This document shows, piece after piece, positions 19,015 to 30,137 of a stretch of DNA of 49,468 bases. The DNA is from Oricola cellulosilytica (GTDB lineage: Bacteria > Pseudomonadota > Alphaproteobacteria > Rhizobiales > Rhizobiaceae): NCBI RefSeq assembly GCF_019966575.1, contig NZ_JAINFK010000010.1, positions 1 through 49,468 on the forward strand, given 5' to 3'. Each line of letters begins with the position of its first letter. The first letter of the stretch is position 1. A program made the position numbers and the translations under genes. Below the pieces are notes generated by a model. That model worked only from the letters and a program-made list of their open reading frames with translations. It was not told the DNA's origin and searched no databases.

Positions 19015-19869
19015 ATGAAAGCGGATGCTCTCACGATGACCGACCCAGTCTTGAATATCTCTGCTTATGTGGTCTGCCGCGACGAAGAGAATATGATTGA
19101 GGCCTGCATACGCAGCCTCGAATTTTGCAACGAGATTGTGATTGTCGATTCTGGATCAACGGACAGGACGCTGAAGATCGTCACCGCGCTAAAGGCGGAA
19201 GGTTTTCCGATCCGGCTCTTCGAGCGGGAATGGCCGGGATACGCGCGTCAGAAGCAATTTGCCCTCGAGCAATGCACGAGTGAATGGTGCTTGTGTCTTG
19301 ATGCCGACGAACGGGCTGACCGGGCTCTCGTAGAGGCGCTTCCAGCCCATCTTGCCCGAACGGATGTTAACGCATGGCGTATCCGATTCGTGCCGTACCT
19401 TTTCGGGTATGGTTACGCCCCGCCGGCGGTGCGGAATGATGCGATTCTTCGGCTCTCACGAAAGGGCAAGGCGGCCTACGACGTTACGCGTCTTGTGCAC
19501 GAGGCCCTCCAAGTGCAAGGAGAGACAGGCACAATCGAACAGGGACGCCTCTTGCATCGGCGTGCGCTCACCGTTGGCGAGCAGATGAGAAAGGCGGTCA
19601 ATTACTCTGAGCTCAAGGCACAACAGCTTTTCAATGCTCGGAAGGGCCCCCGTCGTTCACGCCTCCTACTCAACGGTTGGCTGTATTTTTTACGGCTATA
19701 TTTCGGTAGGCGAATGTTTCTGTGCGGATGGGCTGGCTACATTCAGGCACGTACAGTTGCGGTTTATTCGTTCATGACTGAAGCAGCGCTGCTTCAAATG
19801 TATGCTGCGGAGCAGGATCGGTCAGAGCCGGATCCCGATGACGTGTTTCTGCATCCGGCGCGCAATTAA
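19015..19869 (+). CDS. Glycosyltransferase family 2 (LPS core, WaaE/LgtF-like)
   Basis: 284 residues with a GT-A fold: ISAYVVCRDEENMIEACIRSLEFCNEIVIVDSGSTDRT at the N-terminus, the metal-binding DXD-type motif CLDADERADRAL, and the LVHEALQV segment characteristic of the WaaE/KdtX/LgtF beta-glucosyltransferases that act on the heptose or Kdo region of LPS core. A C-terminal amphipathic part (LNGWLYFLRLYFGRRMFLCGWAGYIQA) probably contacts the inner membrane. A rhizobial counterpart may be lpsC, but I do not assign it. Start at 19015; Met8 (19036) is possible. Its TAA stop overlaps the TAA of the convergent GT25 gene. Confidence 0.85.
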   Translation: MKADALTMTDPVLNISAYVVCRDEENMIEACIRSLEFCNEIVIVDSGSTDRTLKIVTALKAEGFPIRLFEREWPGYARQKQFALEQCTSEWCLCLDADERADRALVEALPAHLARTDVNAWRIRFVPYLFGYGYAPPAVRNDAILRLSRKGKAAYDVTRLVHEALQVQGETGTIEQGRLLHRRALTVGEQMRKAVNYSELKAQQLFNARKGPRRSRLLLNGWLYFLRLYFGRRMFLCGWAGYIQARTVAVYSFMTEAALLQMYAAEQDRSEPDPDDVFLHPARN

Positions 19870-20591
19870 GGTCGCTCCCGCCGCGAACGCCGATTGATTG
19901 CAATTCGATAAAGGGGGCGCACAATTTCACGGCGGAGTTTGGCTGGCTTCCCCCGCCCGTGTTGAACGGTGGTTCCACCGAGCGTTTCAGACACGTCGCG
20001 AACCGGCGACGGATGCACGGTCAACATCCGGACGCCCGTGATCCACGTCATCTGCAGCAGGGTATCGACGGGCCGGTCGAAGACCTCGGTGGCCGCGAGG
20101 AGCTTCCGGGCGGCCTCGCGCGTCACGAGTTGTGCCAGCATGCCAAGGCCCACGGTCTTCGGGACAAACACGTGACAGGCGGTGTCCTGAAGGAGAGGTC
20201 GCCGGACTCGTTCCCTGTTATCTTTCGCGAAGCGAACGAAATCGCCGGGCTGCACCACGGACAAGGCATGTTCGTATATCTCTTTGAATCCCGGCGCGAA
20301 CTCCACATCGTCCTCGATGATCAGGCCGGCATCCAACCCCTTGTCGACGATCGCCTGCCACGCCTTGCGGTGGCTGAGGAAACAGGCGATCTCCGCCTTG
20401 CTGCATTCGAAGGGATAGCGCGGCTTGTGGAGCTGTCGCGTATAGCCACCGAGATGCTCCGCCGGGATCGTTCGCGCATCCATCGCGTCGAGAACTTCGC
20501 CCGGAACCGGAGCCTCCGCGAGAATACGGTCCACCTGCGCGCGTCTGTCGCGCGCACGCTCCAGATGGATGACCAGAGCGCGAATGTTCAT
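19866..20591 (-). CDS. Glycosyltransferase family 25 (LPS biosynthesis)
   Basis: 241 residues. IRALVIHLERARDRRAQVDRILAE at the N-terminus, ECSKAEIACFLSHRKAWQAIVD, and the catalytic-region acidic motif GLIIEDDVEFAPGF are diagnostic of family 25, which adds galactose or related sugars to lipooligosaccharide. It is translationally coupled (ATGA, 20588-20591) to the upstream lpsB-like gene and so probably acts on the same core oligosaccharide. The 3' end overlaps the convergent GT2 gene by four bases without a terminator between them. Confidence 0.88.
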   Translation of the reverse strand: MNIRALVIHLERARDRRAQVDRILAEAPVPGEVLDAMDARTIPAEHLGGYTRQLHKPRYPFECSKAEIACFLSHRKAWQAIVDKGLDAGLIIEDDVEFAPGFKEIYEHALSVVQPGDFVRFAKDNRERVRRPLLQDTACHVFVPKTVGLGMLAQLVTREAARKLLAATEVFDRPVDTLLQMTWITGVRMLTVHPSPVRDVSETLGGTTVQHGRGKPAKLRREIVRPLYRIAINRRSRRERP

Positions 20592-21691
20592 GGCGCATTG
20601 CCGGCGCGCGTTTCGGCCGGCGGGGAGACGGCGTCATAGACTGCCCTCAGTTCTGCCACTTCGCGTGCGACGGAGAAATGCGCCGCAACATGTGCCAGCG
20701 CGGCCGAACTCATGGCCGCGCGCATGCCGTCATCTTTCATCAACCGGCTTGCGGCCTCTTGCATCGTTGACGGTTCTAGGTCCGGCAGCACAATGCCGGT
20801 CTTGCCTTCGATGATCAGTTCCGGGAATGCCCCGACATTGGTTGCGATCACAGGCACGCCTGAGGCCATGGCTTCCAGCGGAGTGAGCCCGAAACCTTCC
20901 CATCGTTGCGGCGCGATGAACAGATCGAGCGCCTGGTACCAGCGCTCGATATCGGTGTGCTCGCCAACGAACAGGATACGGTCAGACAATCCCTCGCCCT
21001 CGATGCGTGCCCGAAGCTCGGCCGCGTAACCGGTGTGCTTTTCGGTGGTGCGGCCTGCAACGATGGCGATCCAGTCCGGGTTGGCGCGCAGCGGCTCCAC
21101 CAAGGCTGAGACGAACAGGTCGGTTCCCTTCTGGCGGCGCACCCGGCCGAAGCAGCCGACGATTTTCCTGTTCGGATCGAGACCGACTGCCCGCTTGGCC
21201 GCGAATTTTTCGCCGGGCGGTCTGAAACGGGCAAGGTCGATACCGTGCAGGATGACCGTGGACGGCCGCTCCAGATATCCGGCGGTTTTCCGCGAAGTGG
21301 AGACGACATAGTCCATCCTGCTGATTAGCCAGCGGCTGAACGGCTGGTGATGGCGCTGCGAAGCCGATGTGAAGACCAGCTTCAAAGGCATGCGCAAAAC
21401 GTCCCGCAGAACGAGACCTCCAACCATTTCAGTGTTGCGGCGGGCGTGCCAGACGCGTTGCGCCCGTGCTTGCGGCGGCCGCCGGAGCCGCCACAGGTCA
21501 CGGTAGCGCAATTTCGGCAGATGGCGGGGAAGCCCCGGTCCCAACGCGGCGATTTCCAGCCCGTCGGCGCGCTGCGCCGGCACGAGCTGCACAATCGTGG
21601 TTGTCACGCCCGAAAGGCGCCTTTTGAAATTCGGTGCTATGACCTCTATTCGCCGCGCGTCAACCGTCTCGTGAGTGCTCTGATGCGCCAT
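20588..21691 (-). CDS. lpsB: Glycosyltransferase family 4, LPS-core mannosyltransferase-like (LpsB/LpcC)
   Basis: 367 residues with a GT-B fold. N-terminal IEVIAPNFKRRLSGVTTTIVQLVPAQ, the central VILHGIDLARFRPPGEK, GCFGRVRRQKGTDLFVSAL, and the EX7E catalytic motif in APQRWEGFGLTPLEAMASGVPVIATNVG. These match the LpsB/LpcC group that adds a mannose to the inner LPS core of rhizobia, and in Sinorhizobium lpsB also lies next to greA. The symbol is assigned from this similarity plus synteny. GAGGTGA lies about 9 bases before the ATG. Operon lpsB-GT25. Confidence 0.83.
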   Translation of the reverse strand: MAHQSTHETVDARRIEVIAPNFKRRLSGVTTTIVQLVPAQRADGLEIAALGPGLPRHLPKLRYRDLWRLRRPPQARAQRVWHARRNTEMVGGLVLRDVLRMPLKLVFTSASQRHHQPFSRWLISRMDYVVSTSRKTAGYLERPSTVILHGIDLARFRPPGEKFAAKRAVGLDPNRKIVGCFGRVRRQKGTDLFVSALVEPLRANPDWIAIVAGRTTEKHTGYAAELRARIEGEGLSDRILFVGEHTDIERWYQALDLFIAPQRWEGFGLTPLEAMASGVPVIATNVGAFPELIIEGKTGIVLPDLEPSTMQEAASRLMKDDGMRAAMSSAALAHVAAHFSVAREVAELRAVYDAVSPPAETRAGNAP

Positions 21692-21726
21692 CGATCCGGT
21701 TCACCTCGAATGGCTATGAACCGCCG

Positions 21727-22200
21727 TCAGATGTATTTGACGCTGACGATCTCGTATCCGTGCGCGCCGCCGGGCGCCTGAACCTCGATCGAATCGCCTT
21801 CCTCCTTGCCGATCAGCGCGCGCGCGATCGGGGAGGAGATTGAGATACGGCCGGCCTTAACGTCGGCCTCCTGGTCGCCTACGATCTGATAGATCTTTTC
21901 CTGATCGGTGTCTTCGTCGGCGAGCGTTACGGTGGCACCGAACTTCACGTTCGTGCCGGACAGTTTGGAGATGTCGATCACCTCCGCGCGGCTGATGAGG
22001 TCTTCCAGCTCGCCGATGCGGCCTTCATTGTGCGACTGCGCCTCCTTTGCGGCGTGATACTCCGCATTTTCCGAAAGGTCGCCATGAGAGCGCGCTTCCG
22101 AGATCGCCTCGATAATGCGCGGACGTTCCTCCTGCTGGCGCCAGCGCAATTCTTCCTTCAGCTGCGCATATCCGTTTGCGGTCATCGGCGCTGTATCCAT
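21727..22200 (-). CDS. greA: Transcription elongation factor GreA
   Basis: Binds RNA polymerase in the secondary channel and stimulates cleavage of backtracked transcripts. 157 residues: N-terminal coiled coil with the tip acidic residues Asp41 and Glu44 ([18 protein letters not shown]) and the C-terminal FKBP-like domain ([61 protein letters not shown]). AGAGG lies about 9 bases before the ATG. Its leader contains a promoter followed by an intrinsic-terminator-like hairpin (separate entry), suggesting premature termination control. Confidence 0.97.
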   Translation of the reverse strand: MDTAPMTANGYAQLKEELRWRQQEERPRIIEAISEARSHGDLSENAEYHAAKEAQSHNEGRIGELEDLISRAEVIDISKLSGTNVKFGATVTLADEDTDQEKIYQIVGDQEADVKAGRISISSPIARALIGKEEGDSIEVQAPGGAHGYEIVSVKYI

Positions 22201-22265
22201 CTGGCCTGTCCTCTTCTTGTTCGGGCCGGTCTCACTTCTTTAATGCGGGGCGACTAGAGGCTGCA

Positions 22266-22304
22266 CAAAAGAAAACGGTCCCCGGAGCGAAAGCTCAGGA
22301 ACCG
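22266..22304 (-). terminator. Terminator-like hairpin in the greA leader (candidate attenuator)
   Basis: On the minus strand, twelve pairs between 22276-22288 and 22293-22304 (two of them G-U, one bulged base) close a UUUC loop and are followed by TTTTCTTTTG (22275-22266). The two wobble pairs form only in minus-strand RNA, fixing its direction. It lies about 12 bases after the predicted greA transcription start and 66 bases before the greA ATG. Confidence 0.7.
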
Positions 22305-22322
22305 CATATTCAGTTCGTGTCG

Positions 22323-22350
22323 ACTATAGGCTGTTTCAAGACCCTTGCAA
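22323..22350 (-). promoter_or_regulatory. Putative greA promoter
   Basis: Minus-strand TTGCAA (22350-22345), a 16-base spacer, and TATAGT (22328-22323): a good sigma-70-type promoter. It lies between the stop of the DUF2235 gene (22393) and the leader hairpin, so the hairpin is transcribed from it. CGACTATAGG (22321) is nearly repeated as CGACTAGAGG at 22251. Confidence 0.6.
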
Positions 22351-22392
22351 AGGGGAGAGCGACCCGCCGCAACCTTTTGACGACCGGACCAG

Positions 22393-23631
22393 TCAACGCG
22401 CGGTCTTTGACTCTTCGTGGCGCGCAGCATTCTGCGGCAGATTTTCCGGCCTGTAGGAGTCGTCCCTTTCCATGCGCTTGAACACCGATTCGTGGATTGT
22501 CGCGTCATCGGCGATCAGACGCAGGTCGAAAAACGGTATATAGATGCCCTTCTTGCCCCTTCTGCGAAACGACGTCGCCGGAATGCGCCGCGGCACGAAC
22601 TCGACCAGTGGCCAGGCGCCGATCATGGACTCGTTGAGGTTCTGATAAACGCCGGGTCTGACATATTTGGGGAATTTCGGATTTTCGCCAAGCACGATCT
22701 TCCTGACCGTCGGCTCATAGAAGTTGAGACCAAGCGCCTCGATCTCGCGAATCATCCATATCAGGGGAAGCTTCGCTTGGGCGCTTTCCTTTTCCGGGTA
22801 TCCGCCGCCGACATCGCCATGCACGCCGGAAAACCAAACTTCCTTGAAATCCTGCGGCTCCGGATCGCGCTTCTTGAAGGGCGGTCCGCTGAAATACCCG
22901 CCGGGCTCCCACAGCACCGGGTTGAACATCGTGCGCCGCTCGTCGATCGCGACCGCGTGCCGCACCACTCTGACGCTCGGATTCTTCTTTGTGAAAGGAT
23001 GGGTCCGCAAATGCGGGAACCAGCGCCCCATCTCGATCACTGACGCAACGGTGTCGAACAAGCCGAGCGCCTCGATGTCGGGCCGGTGCGGGTCAAGCGT
23101 GCGTTCGTAGAGTCGCATCGTACGGAAGGCGGTGCCGGAATCCCTACTATCGTCCTCGTCGCTGTCCGGCGGGATGTCTTGGTCGCTTATTCCCTTGTAG
23201 GTCCGGTATGCGTAATCGAGCAGATTGAGATTTTCCCGTTTCATGACGCCGAAGGCATGGATGAAACCGGCGAGCACGCGTGCGGTGTAGGCGCCGCGGC
23301 TGAAACCGAGAATATATATGGCGTCTGCCGGGACGGCGGGCCGCTTTGCGGTCTTTGCGCGCCCTGGATCGAAATTCTCGACGAGAAAGCGATAGGCTTC
23401 CTTGACGTTCTGATCGAGGCCCCAGCCGGTTGCCAGGCCCCAGATCTCCTTGGCCTTGCGCGTCCAGCTTAGCCAGTCATTCGCACCGCCGAAGGTACCG
23501 ACGCCCGGATCGTAAAATACGAGTTGGTTGGCATTCTTTCGCAGGCATCCGTAGAGGCGCAGTATATTCGTCCGGTCTCTTGCGATTTCGTTCGATGTTC
23601 CATCGCACAGGATCACGATATTCTTCGGCAT
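22393..23631 (-). CDS. DUF2235 alpha/beta-hydrolase-like protein (Tle1-related fold)
   Basis: 412 residues beginning MPKNIVILCDGTSNE, the standard DUF2235 N-terminus, with CAGGAGG 5 bases before the ATG. The nucleophile elbow GFSRG is at 109-113 (Ser111), followed by AYTARVLAGFIHAFG; EALGLFDTVASV carries the likely catalytic Asp, and FSGVHGDVGGGYPE the likely catalytic His. The same domain occurs in Tle1 type VI phospholipase effectors, but no secretion-system gene is nearby and there is no signal peptide, so a cytoplasmic housekeeping or uncharacterised hydrolase role is as likely. Confidence 0.88.
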   Translation of the reverse strand: MPKNIVILCDGTSNEIARDRTNILRLYGCLRKNANQLVFYDPGVGTFGGANDWLSWTRKAKEIWGLATGWGLDQNVKEAYRFLVENFDPGRAKTAKRPAVPADAIYILGFSRGAYTARVLAGFIHAFGVMKRENLNLLDYAYRTYKGISDQDIPPDSDEDDSRDSGTAFRTMRLYERTLDPHRPDIEALGLFDTVASVIEMGRWFPHLRTHPFTKKNPSVRVVRHAVAIDERRTMFNPVLWEPGGYFSGPPFKKRDPEPQDFKEVWFSGVHGDVGGGYPEKESAQAKLPLIWMIREIEALGLNFYEPTVRKIVLGENPKFPKYVRPGVYQNLNESMIGAWPLVEFVPRRIPATSFRRRGKKGIYIPFFDLRLIADDATIHESVFKRMERDDSYRPENLPQNAARHEESKTAR

Positions 23632-23725
23632 GGCTGCCTCCTGCCCTTGCGAAAGGATAGATGAGGGCTCGGCCGATGAAAACAGTGCCGCACTGAAGAA
23701 TTATTCGCGTGAAGCGATTATTTTA

Positions 23726-27229
<3,504 letters not shown>

Positions 27230-27253
27230 GGGAGTTCCGTTTCGCGCGCCTGC

Positions 27254-27282
27254 AAAAAAACCCGACGGCGATGCCGAGCGGG
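27254..27282 (-). terminator. Intrinsic terminator in the carB leader (candidate attenuator)
   Basis: On the minus strand CCCG..CGGC / GCCG..CGGG closes a short loop (27282-27261) with a small internal loop and is followed by seven T (27260-27254), only 24 bases before the carB ATG. The space after the T-run is too small for a separate promoter, so the hairpin must lie in the carB mRNA leader. Confidence 0.72.
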
Positions 27283-27312
27283 CTGATCTGCGGGCTGTTT
27301 CGATTTCGAGCG

Positions 27313-27341
27313 CTTATAGGGGAACGTGCGGGGCGGGAAAA
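27313..27341 (-). promoter_or_regulatory. Putative carB promoter
   Basis: Minus-strand TATAAG (27318-27313) makes a plausible -10; at 17 bases upstream there is only a weak TTTTCC -35 (27341-27336). The predicted transcript starts about 27306 and includes the leader hairpin. A direct repeat CAGCCCGC..CAGCCCGC precedes the hairpin and could compete with its 5' arm. Confidence 0.4.
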
Positions 27342-27373
27342 CCCCGAAAATTCGAAAGTCACAGGCAGGGACG

Positions 27374-27392
27374 CAGCCGCCTAAGACGGCTG
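27374..27392. terminator. 8-bp hairpin after the small membrane-protein gene
   Basis: CAGCCGCC / GACGGCTG with a 3-base loop, just past the stop codon at 27400; one G-U pair on the minus strand and no T-run. Probable 3' end structure for the gene at 27400-27774. Confidence 0.4.
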
Positions 27393-27399
27393 TCATCTC

Positions 27400-27774
27400 T
27401 TAGGCCCGCATGAGCAGGGCCCGGCCGCTTACGACAGCGAGACCCAGGCCGAGAACGATGTCGGTGGTCACGCCGACGAAATGCGCGGGCCGGATTTCCG
27501 GCGCCGGTCCCAGCGCACTGCTGAACACCAGCAAGGGAAATCCGGCGACGGAAACGCCAAGCACCACAGTCCCGAAATAGGCAGTGCGCATATCCCGGCT
27601 GACCAGTAGGAAGAGCATCAACGCCCAACTCATGTTCACGACCGGAAACGGCAGCAGGGTAATCGGGGGCGCCATCGTGACCTGCAGCCCGGTTGCCAGC
27701 ATTAGGCCGATTGACATGCCGACCGTGCCGAGAAGGAGCCCGAGAACTAGGGTTTTCGCATTGTCGTGTGTCAT
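27400..27774 (-). CDS. Small inner-membrane protein of unknown function
   Basis: 124 residues starting MTHDNAKTLVLGLLLG, chosen for its GGGAGGA Shine-Dalgarno 8 bases upstream; the open frame extends 41 codons further without such a site. Four hydrophobic segments are visible (about 8-28, 38-58, 65-85 and 100-118), giving a compact four-helix membrane protein. No catalytic motif seen. It follows the cupin gene on the same strand after 55 bases, so the two may be co-transcribed. I do not recognise the family. Confidence 0.75.
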   Translation of the reverse strand: MTHDNAKTLVLGLLLGTVGMSIGLMLATGLQVTMAPPITLLPFPVVNMSWALMLFLLVSRDMRTAYFGTVVLGVSVAGFPLLVFSSALGPAPEIRPAHFVGVTTDIVLGLGLAVVSGRALLMRA

Positions 27775-27829
27775 TTGCCATTCCTCCCGCGCGGCGCCGT
27801 CGGCCGCGCGGACTGATCTCCACAACCCT

Positions 27830-28309
27830 TTAGTTGGAAGCGCTCGCTGACCGCGGATCGTCCTTCGGATCAAGATATGTGATCCCGAACGGGCCATCCG
27901 CGTGAAGCTGGATCACAGCGCCGTTTTCGGTCCACGCGAAATGCGCGGTTTCGGCGGGAATTTTGACGAACGAACCCGTCACGAGCTCGATGCTTGCGCC
28001 CCGGTCGAGAACGTCGCCGAGACCGTAGTTGAAGTCGCCCTCGAGCACGGTGACGTGCTCAACCTTCGAATGACGGTGAGCGGGAATGGCGTAGCCTTCC
28101 GGAAAGCGTAGGCGCAATACGAACGGCCCTTCCTTTCCCGGATTTCCGGACAGCACAGTCACCTCCGCGCCACCCGGCAGCGTCTTCGGTCCGGTCGACC
28201 AGTTCAGATCGCCCGGAGAGAGCATTAGCGCGTCGCTTGCGCTCACACTGCTTGGGAACGCTGCAAACAGGGCCAACGAGGCGGTTGTCAGAAATGCACG
28301 GATTTTCAT
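27830..28309 (-). CDS. Periplasmic single-domain cupin protein
   Basis: About 159 residues with a signal peptide (MKIRAFLTTASLALFAAFPSSVSA, cleavage before SDALML) and GAGGAGG 8 bases before the ATG. The cupin core shows GYAIPAHRHSKVEHVTVLEGDFNYGLG with metal-binding His residues (AHRHS...E..H) and a second motif ETAHFAWTENGAVIQLHADGPFGITYLDP. Related proteins are often called cupin-domain or DUF4437-like; the ligand is unknown. Divergent from an AraC regulator with its own cupin sensor, which may control it. Confidence 0.87.
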   Translation of the reverse strand: MKIRAFLTTASLALFAAFPSSVSASDALMLSPGDLNWSTGPKTLPGGAEVTVLSGNPGKEGPFVLRLRFPEGYAIPAHRHSKVEHVTVLEGDFNYGLGDVLDRGASIELVTGSFVKIPAETAHFAWTENGAVIQLHADGPFGITYLDPKDDPRSASASN

Positions 28310-28483
28310 CGGTGAGCCTCCTCTTCGCTTGGCGCGAACGATGGTTCGCACTGGCGGGAATCCTAGACACGGTGATTTTGTGGGTCCATGATCGCGCCGC
28401 CGAAGTTCATGACAGAACGTCCGGAACTGGTTGTCGCCGCGCCGAGAGTGCGCTCGGGCGAGAGCAGGAAGGGCGAGCGCGGG

Positions 28484-29491
28484 ATGGAAACAGACGTCTT
28501 ATCCGAGGTTTTGCGCGCGGTCAGGCTAAAGGGGACCGTTTTCTTTGACGTTCGTGCCACCTCCCCTTGGGCAGCCGAGGCACCTGCGGCGAAGGCGATT
28601 GCGCGCGTGGTAATGCCGAACTGTGAGCACGTTATCGGGTACCACATAGTCGCGGCCGGCGCCTGCTGGGCGAAAATTCGGGGATTAGACAGCGATGCCG
28701 TTCGGCTTTCACGTGGCGACCTCATCGCATTTCCGCACGGCAACGGGCACAGATTGGCCAGCACCCTTGAGGAAGGCGCTCCGGATTTCAGCGTGAAGCA
28801 GCTGCCCACGGGAGGGCGTGCGCTCCCACTTGTCGTGGACTCCGGCGGCGGCGGACCGGAGAAAGCCCGCTTGTTCTGCGGATTTTTCGGCTGCGACAAC
28901 CGCCCCTTCAATCCGCTTATCGAGGCCTTGCCGCCGATCATTCATGTCAGGGCCGATGAATGCAGAAATCAGCCGGCGATCCGGGGCCTTATGAATTATG
29001 TGCTGACCGAAGCGGCGTCCCGGGGCCCCGGGAGCGATACCGTGCTGAGCAAGACTAGTGAACTCCTCTTTATAGAAATTGTGCGCGCCTATGTGGCTAG
29101 GTTGCCTCCAGATGGAACCGGCTGGTTTGCCGGATTGCGCGATCCCCATGTCGGACGGACCCTCACTCTGATGCACCGGAAGCCGTCGAAGGCGTGGACG
29201 ATGAACCAATTAGCCAAGGAGGCAGGGCTTTCCCGCACGATGCTGGCAGAGCGGTTCAGGAATTTTGTCGGCGTTTCGCCGATGTCGTATCTGCGGCAAT
29301 GGCGCATGCAGAGTGCTTCCGCGCAATTGCTGGGGGGTGGCTCGACCTTGGGAGCCATTGCCGCGGCGGCCGGTTACAGTTCGGAAGCGGCGTTCAGCCG
29401 GGCTTTCAAGAAGACCGTCGGCGTCGCTCCGGCGCACTGGAAGCGGGTCAAGCAGGACGGACCCTCGGCGCAGCTCGCTGCCGGCGGCTGA
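28484..29491 (+). CDS. AraC-family regulator with N-terminal cupin sensor (cupin_6)
   Basis: About 335 residues starting METDVLSEVLRAVRLKGTVFFDV, which is where this family normally begins; an ATG at 28388 would add 32 residues without a recognisable part. The N-terminal cupin_6-like region (SPWAAEAP...GYHIVAAGACWA...LSRGDLIAFPHGNGHRLAS) is followed by two helix-turn-helix units: WTMNQLAKEAGLSRTMLAERFRNFVGVSPMSYLRQWRM and STLGAIAAAAGYSSEAAFSRAFKKTVGVAPAHWK. It is a ligand-responsive transcription factor, probably acting on the divergent cupin/membrane-protein genes across a 174-base spacer and on itself. Confidence 0.9.
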   Translation: METDVLSEVLRAVRLKGTVFFDVRATSPWAAEAPAAKAIARVVMPNCEHVIGYHIVAAGACWAKIRGLDSDAVRLSRGDLIAFPHGNGHRLASTLEEGAPDFSVKQLPTGGRALPLVVDSGGGGPEKARLFCGFFGCDNRPFNPLIEALPPIIHVRADECRNQPAIRGLMNYVLTEAASRGPGSDTVLSKTSELLFIEIVRAYVARLPPDGTGWFAGLRDPHVGRTLTLMHRKPSKAWTMNQLAKEAGLSRTMLAERFRNFVGVSPMSYLRQWRMQSASAQLLGGGSTLGAIAAAAGYSSEAAFSRAFKKTVGVAPAHWKRVKQDGPSAQLAAGG

Positions 29492-29505
29492 CGGAAACAC
29501 TGAAC

Positions 29506-29958
29506 CTAGCTTCGCCGTCCGAAGGTGGGCTTGCGGCGGGAGGGTGGCGCCGAAGGTGCTTCCGCCGCCCGTTGTCCGCCGTCATCGCGTGGCGCCGGGC
29601 GTGCCCGTTCGCTCTCATCATCCGCGCGCGTCGGAGCGACAATCTGGCGGCGGTGCATATTGGAACGCTCTGGGGCGGAAATGAATTCGACCCCGCAATA
29701 GGGTCCGGCATTTCTGACTCGCCGGCATTTCACCTTGATGCCGTCGAGGGGCACGTGGAGCATGAACTCGTCCGGGACCAGCGACATGTCGTCGAAATGC
29801 AGCATCGCGCCCTTTTCGCTCATGTTGCGGACGCGGCAGGGGACCGCGCTGAACTGCTCGTTGAACGAGGCAAACGCTTCCTTCAGGACCCGCCGGCGCG
29901 GGCTTGTGCGTTTGTCCTCCGGATCCGGGGATGTCGTGTTGTCTTGGCTCGATGTCAT
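29506..29958 (-). CDS. PilZ-domain protein
   Basis: 150 residues. The c-di-GMP-binding RxxxR region is seen as DKRTSPRRRVLKEAF and the second motif (D/N)xSxxG as NMSEKGAMLHF, followed by beta strands and VRNAGPYCGVEFIS. The C-terminal third is an Arg/Pro/Ala-rich, probably disordered tail. PilZ proteins couple cyclic di-GMP to motility, polysaccharide synthesis or transcription; the partner is unknown. Shine-Dalgarno weak. Convergent with the AraC gene after 14 bases. Confidence 0.83.
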   Translation of the reverse strand: MTSSQDNTTSPDPEDKRTSPRRRVLKEAFASFNEQFSAVPCRVRNMSEKGAMLHFDDMSLVPDEFMLHVPLDGIKVKCRRVRNAGPYCGVEFISAPERSNMHRRQIVAPTRADDESERARPAPRDDGGQRAAEAPSAPPSRRKPTFGRRS

Positions 29959-30137
29959 GTTTTTGGTGCCTGATCTTGCGGCAATGGTTGCAAGGTGGGG
30001 TTATCAGCGGATTAATGGCGGCGGTACGATTGGAGCGATCGGCAATTGGCTCCCAAAACAGTCCGTAGACGCTGAACCATTCGTTACGAACTGCGTTCAT
30101 GTCTTAGGTGATCGCACGAACTTTGGAGAGGACGCCA

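Noticed and set aside
22393-23631. Type VI secretion effector (Tle1) interpretation of the DUF2235 gene
   Set aside because: The domain is shared with Tle1, but no immunity gene, VgrG, PAAR or other secretion gene is adjacent, so an effector role is not supported.
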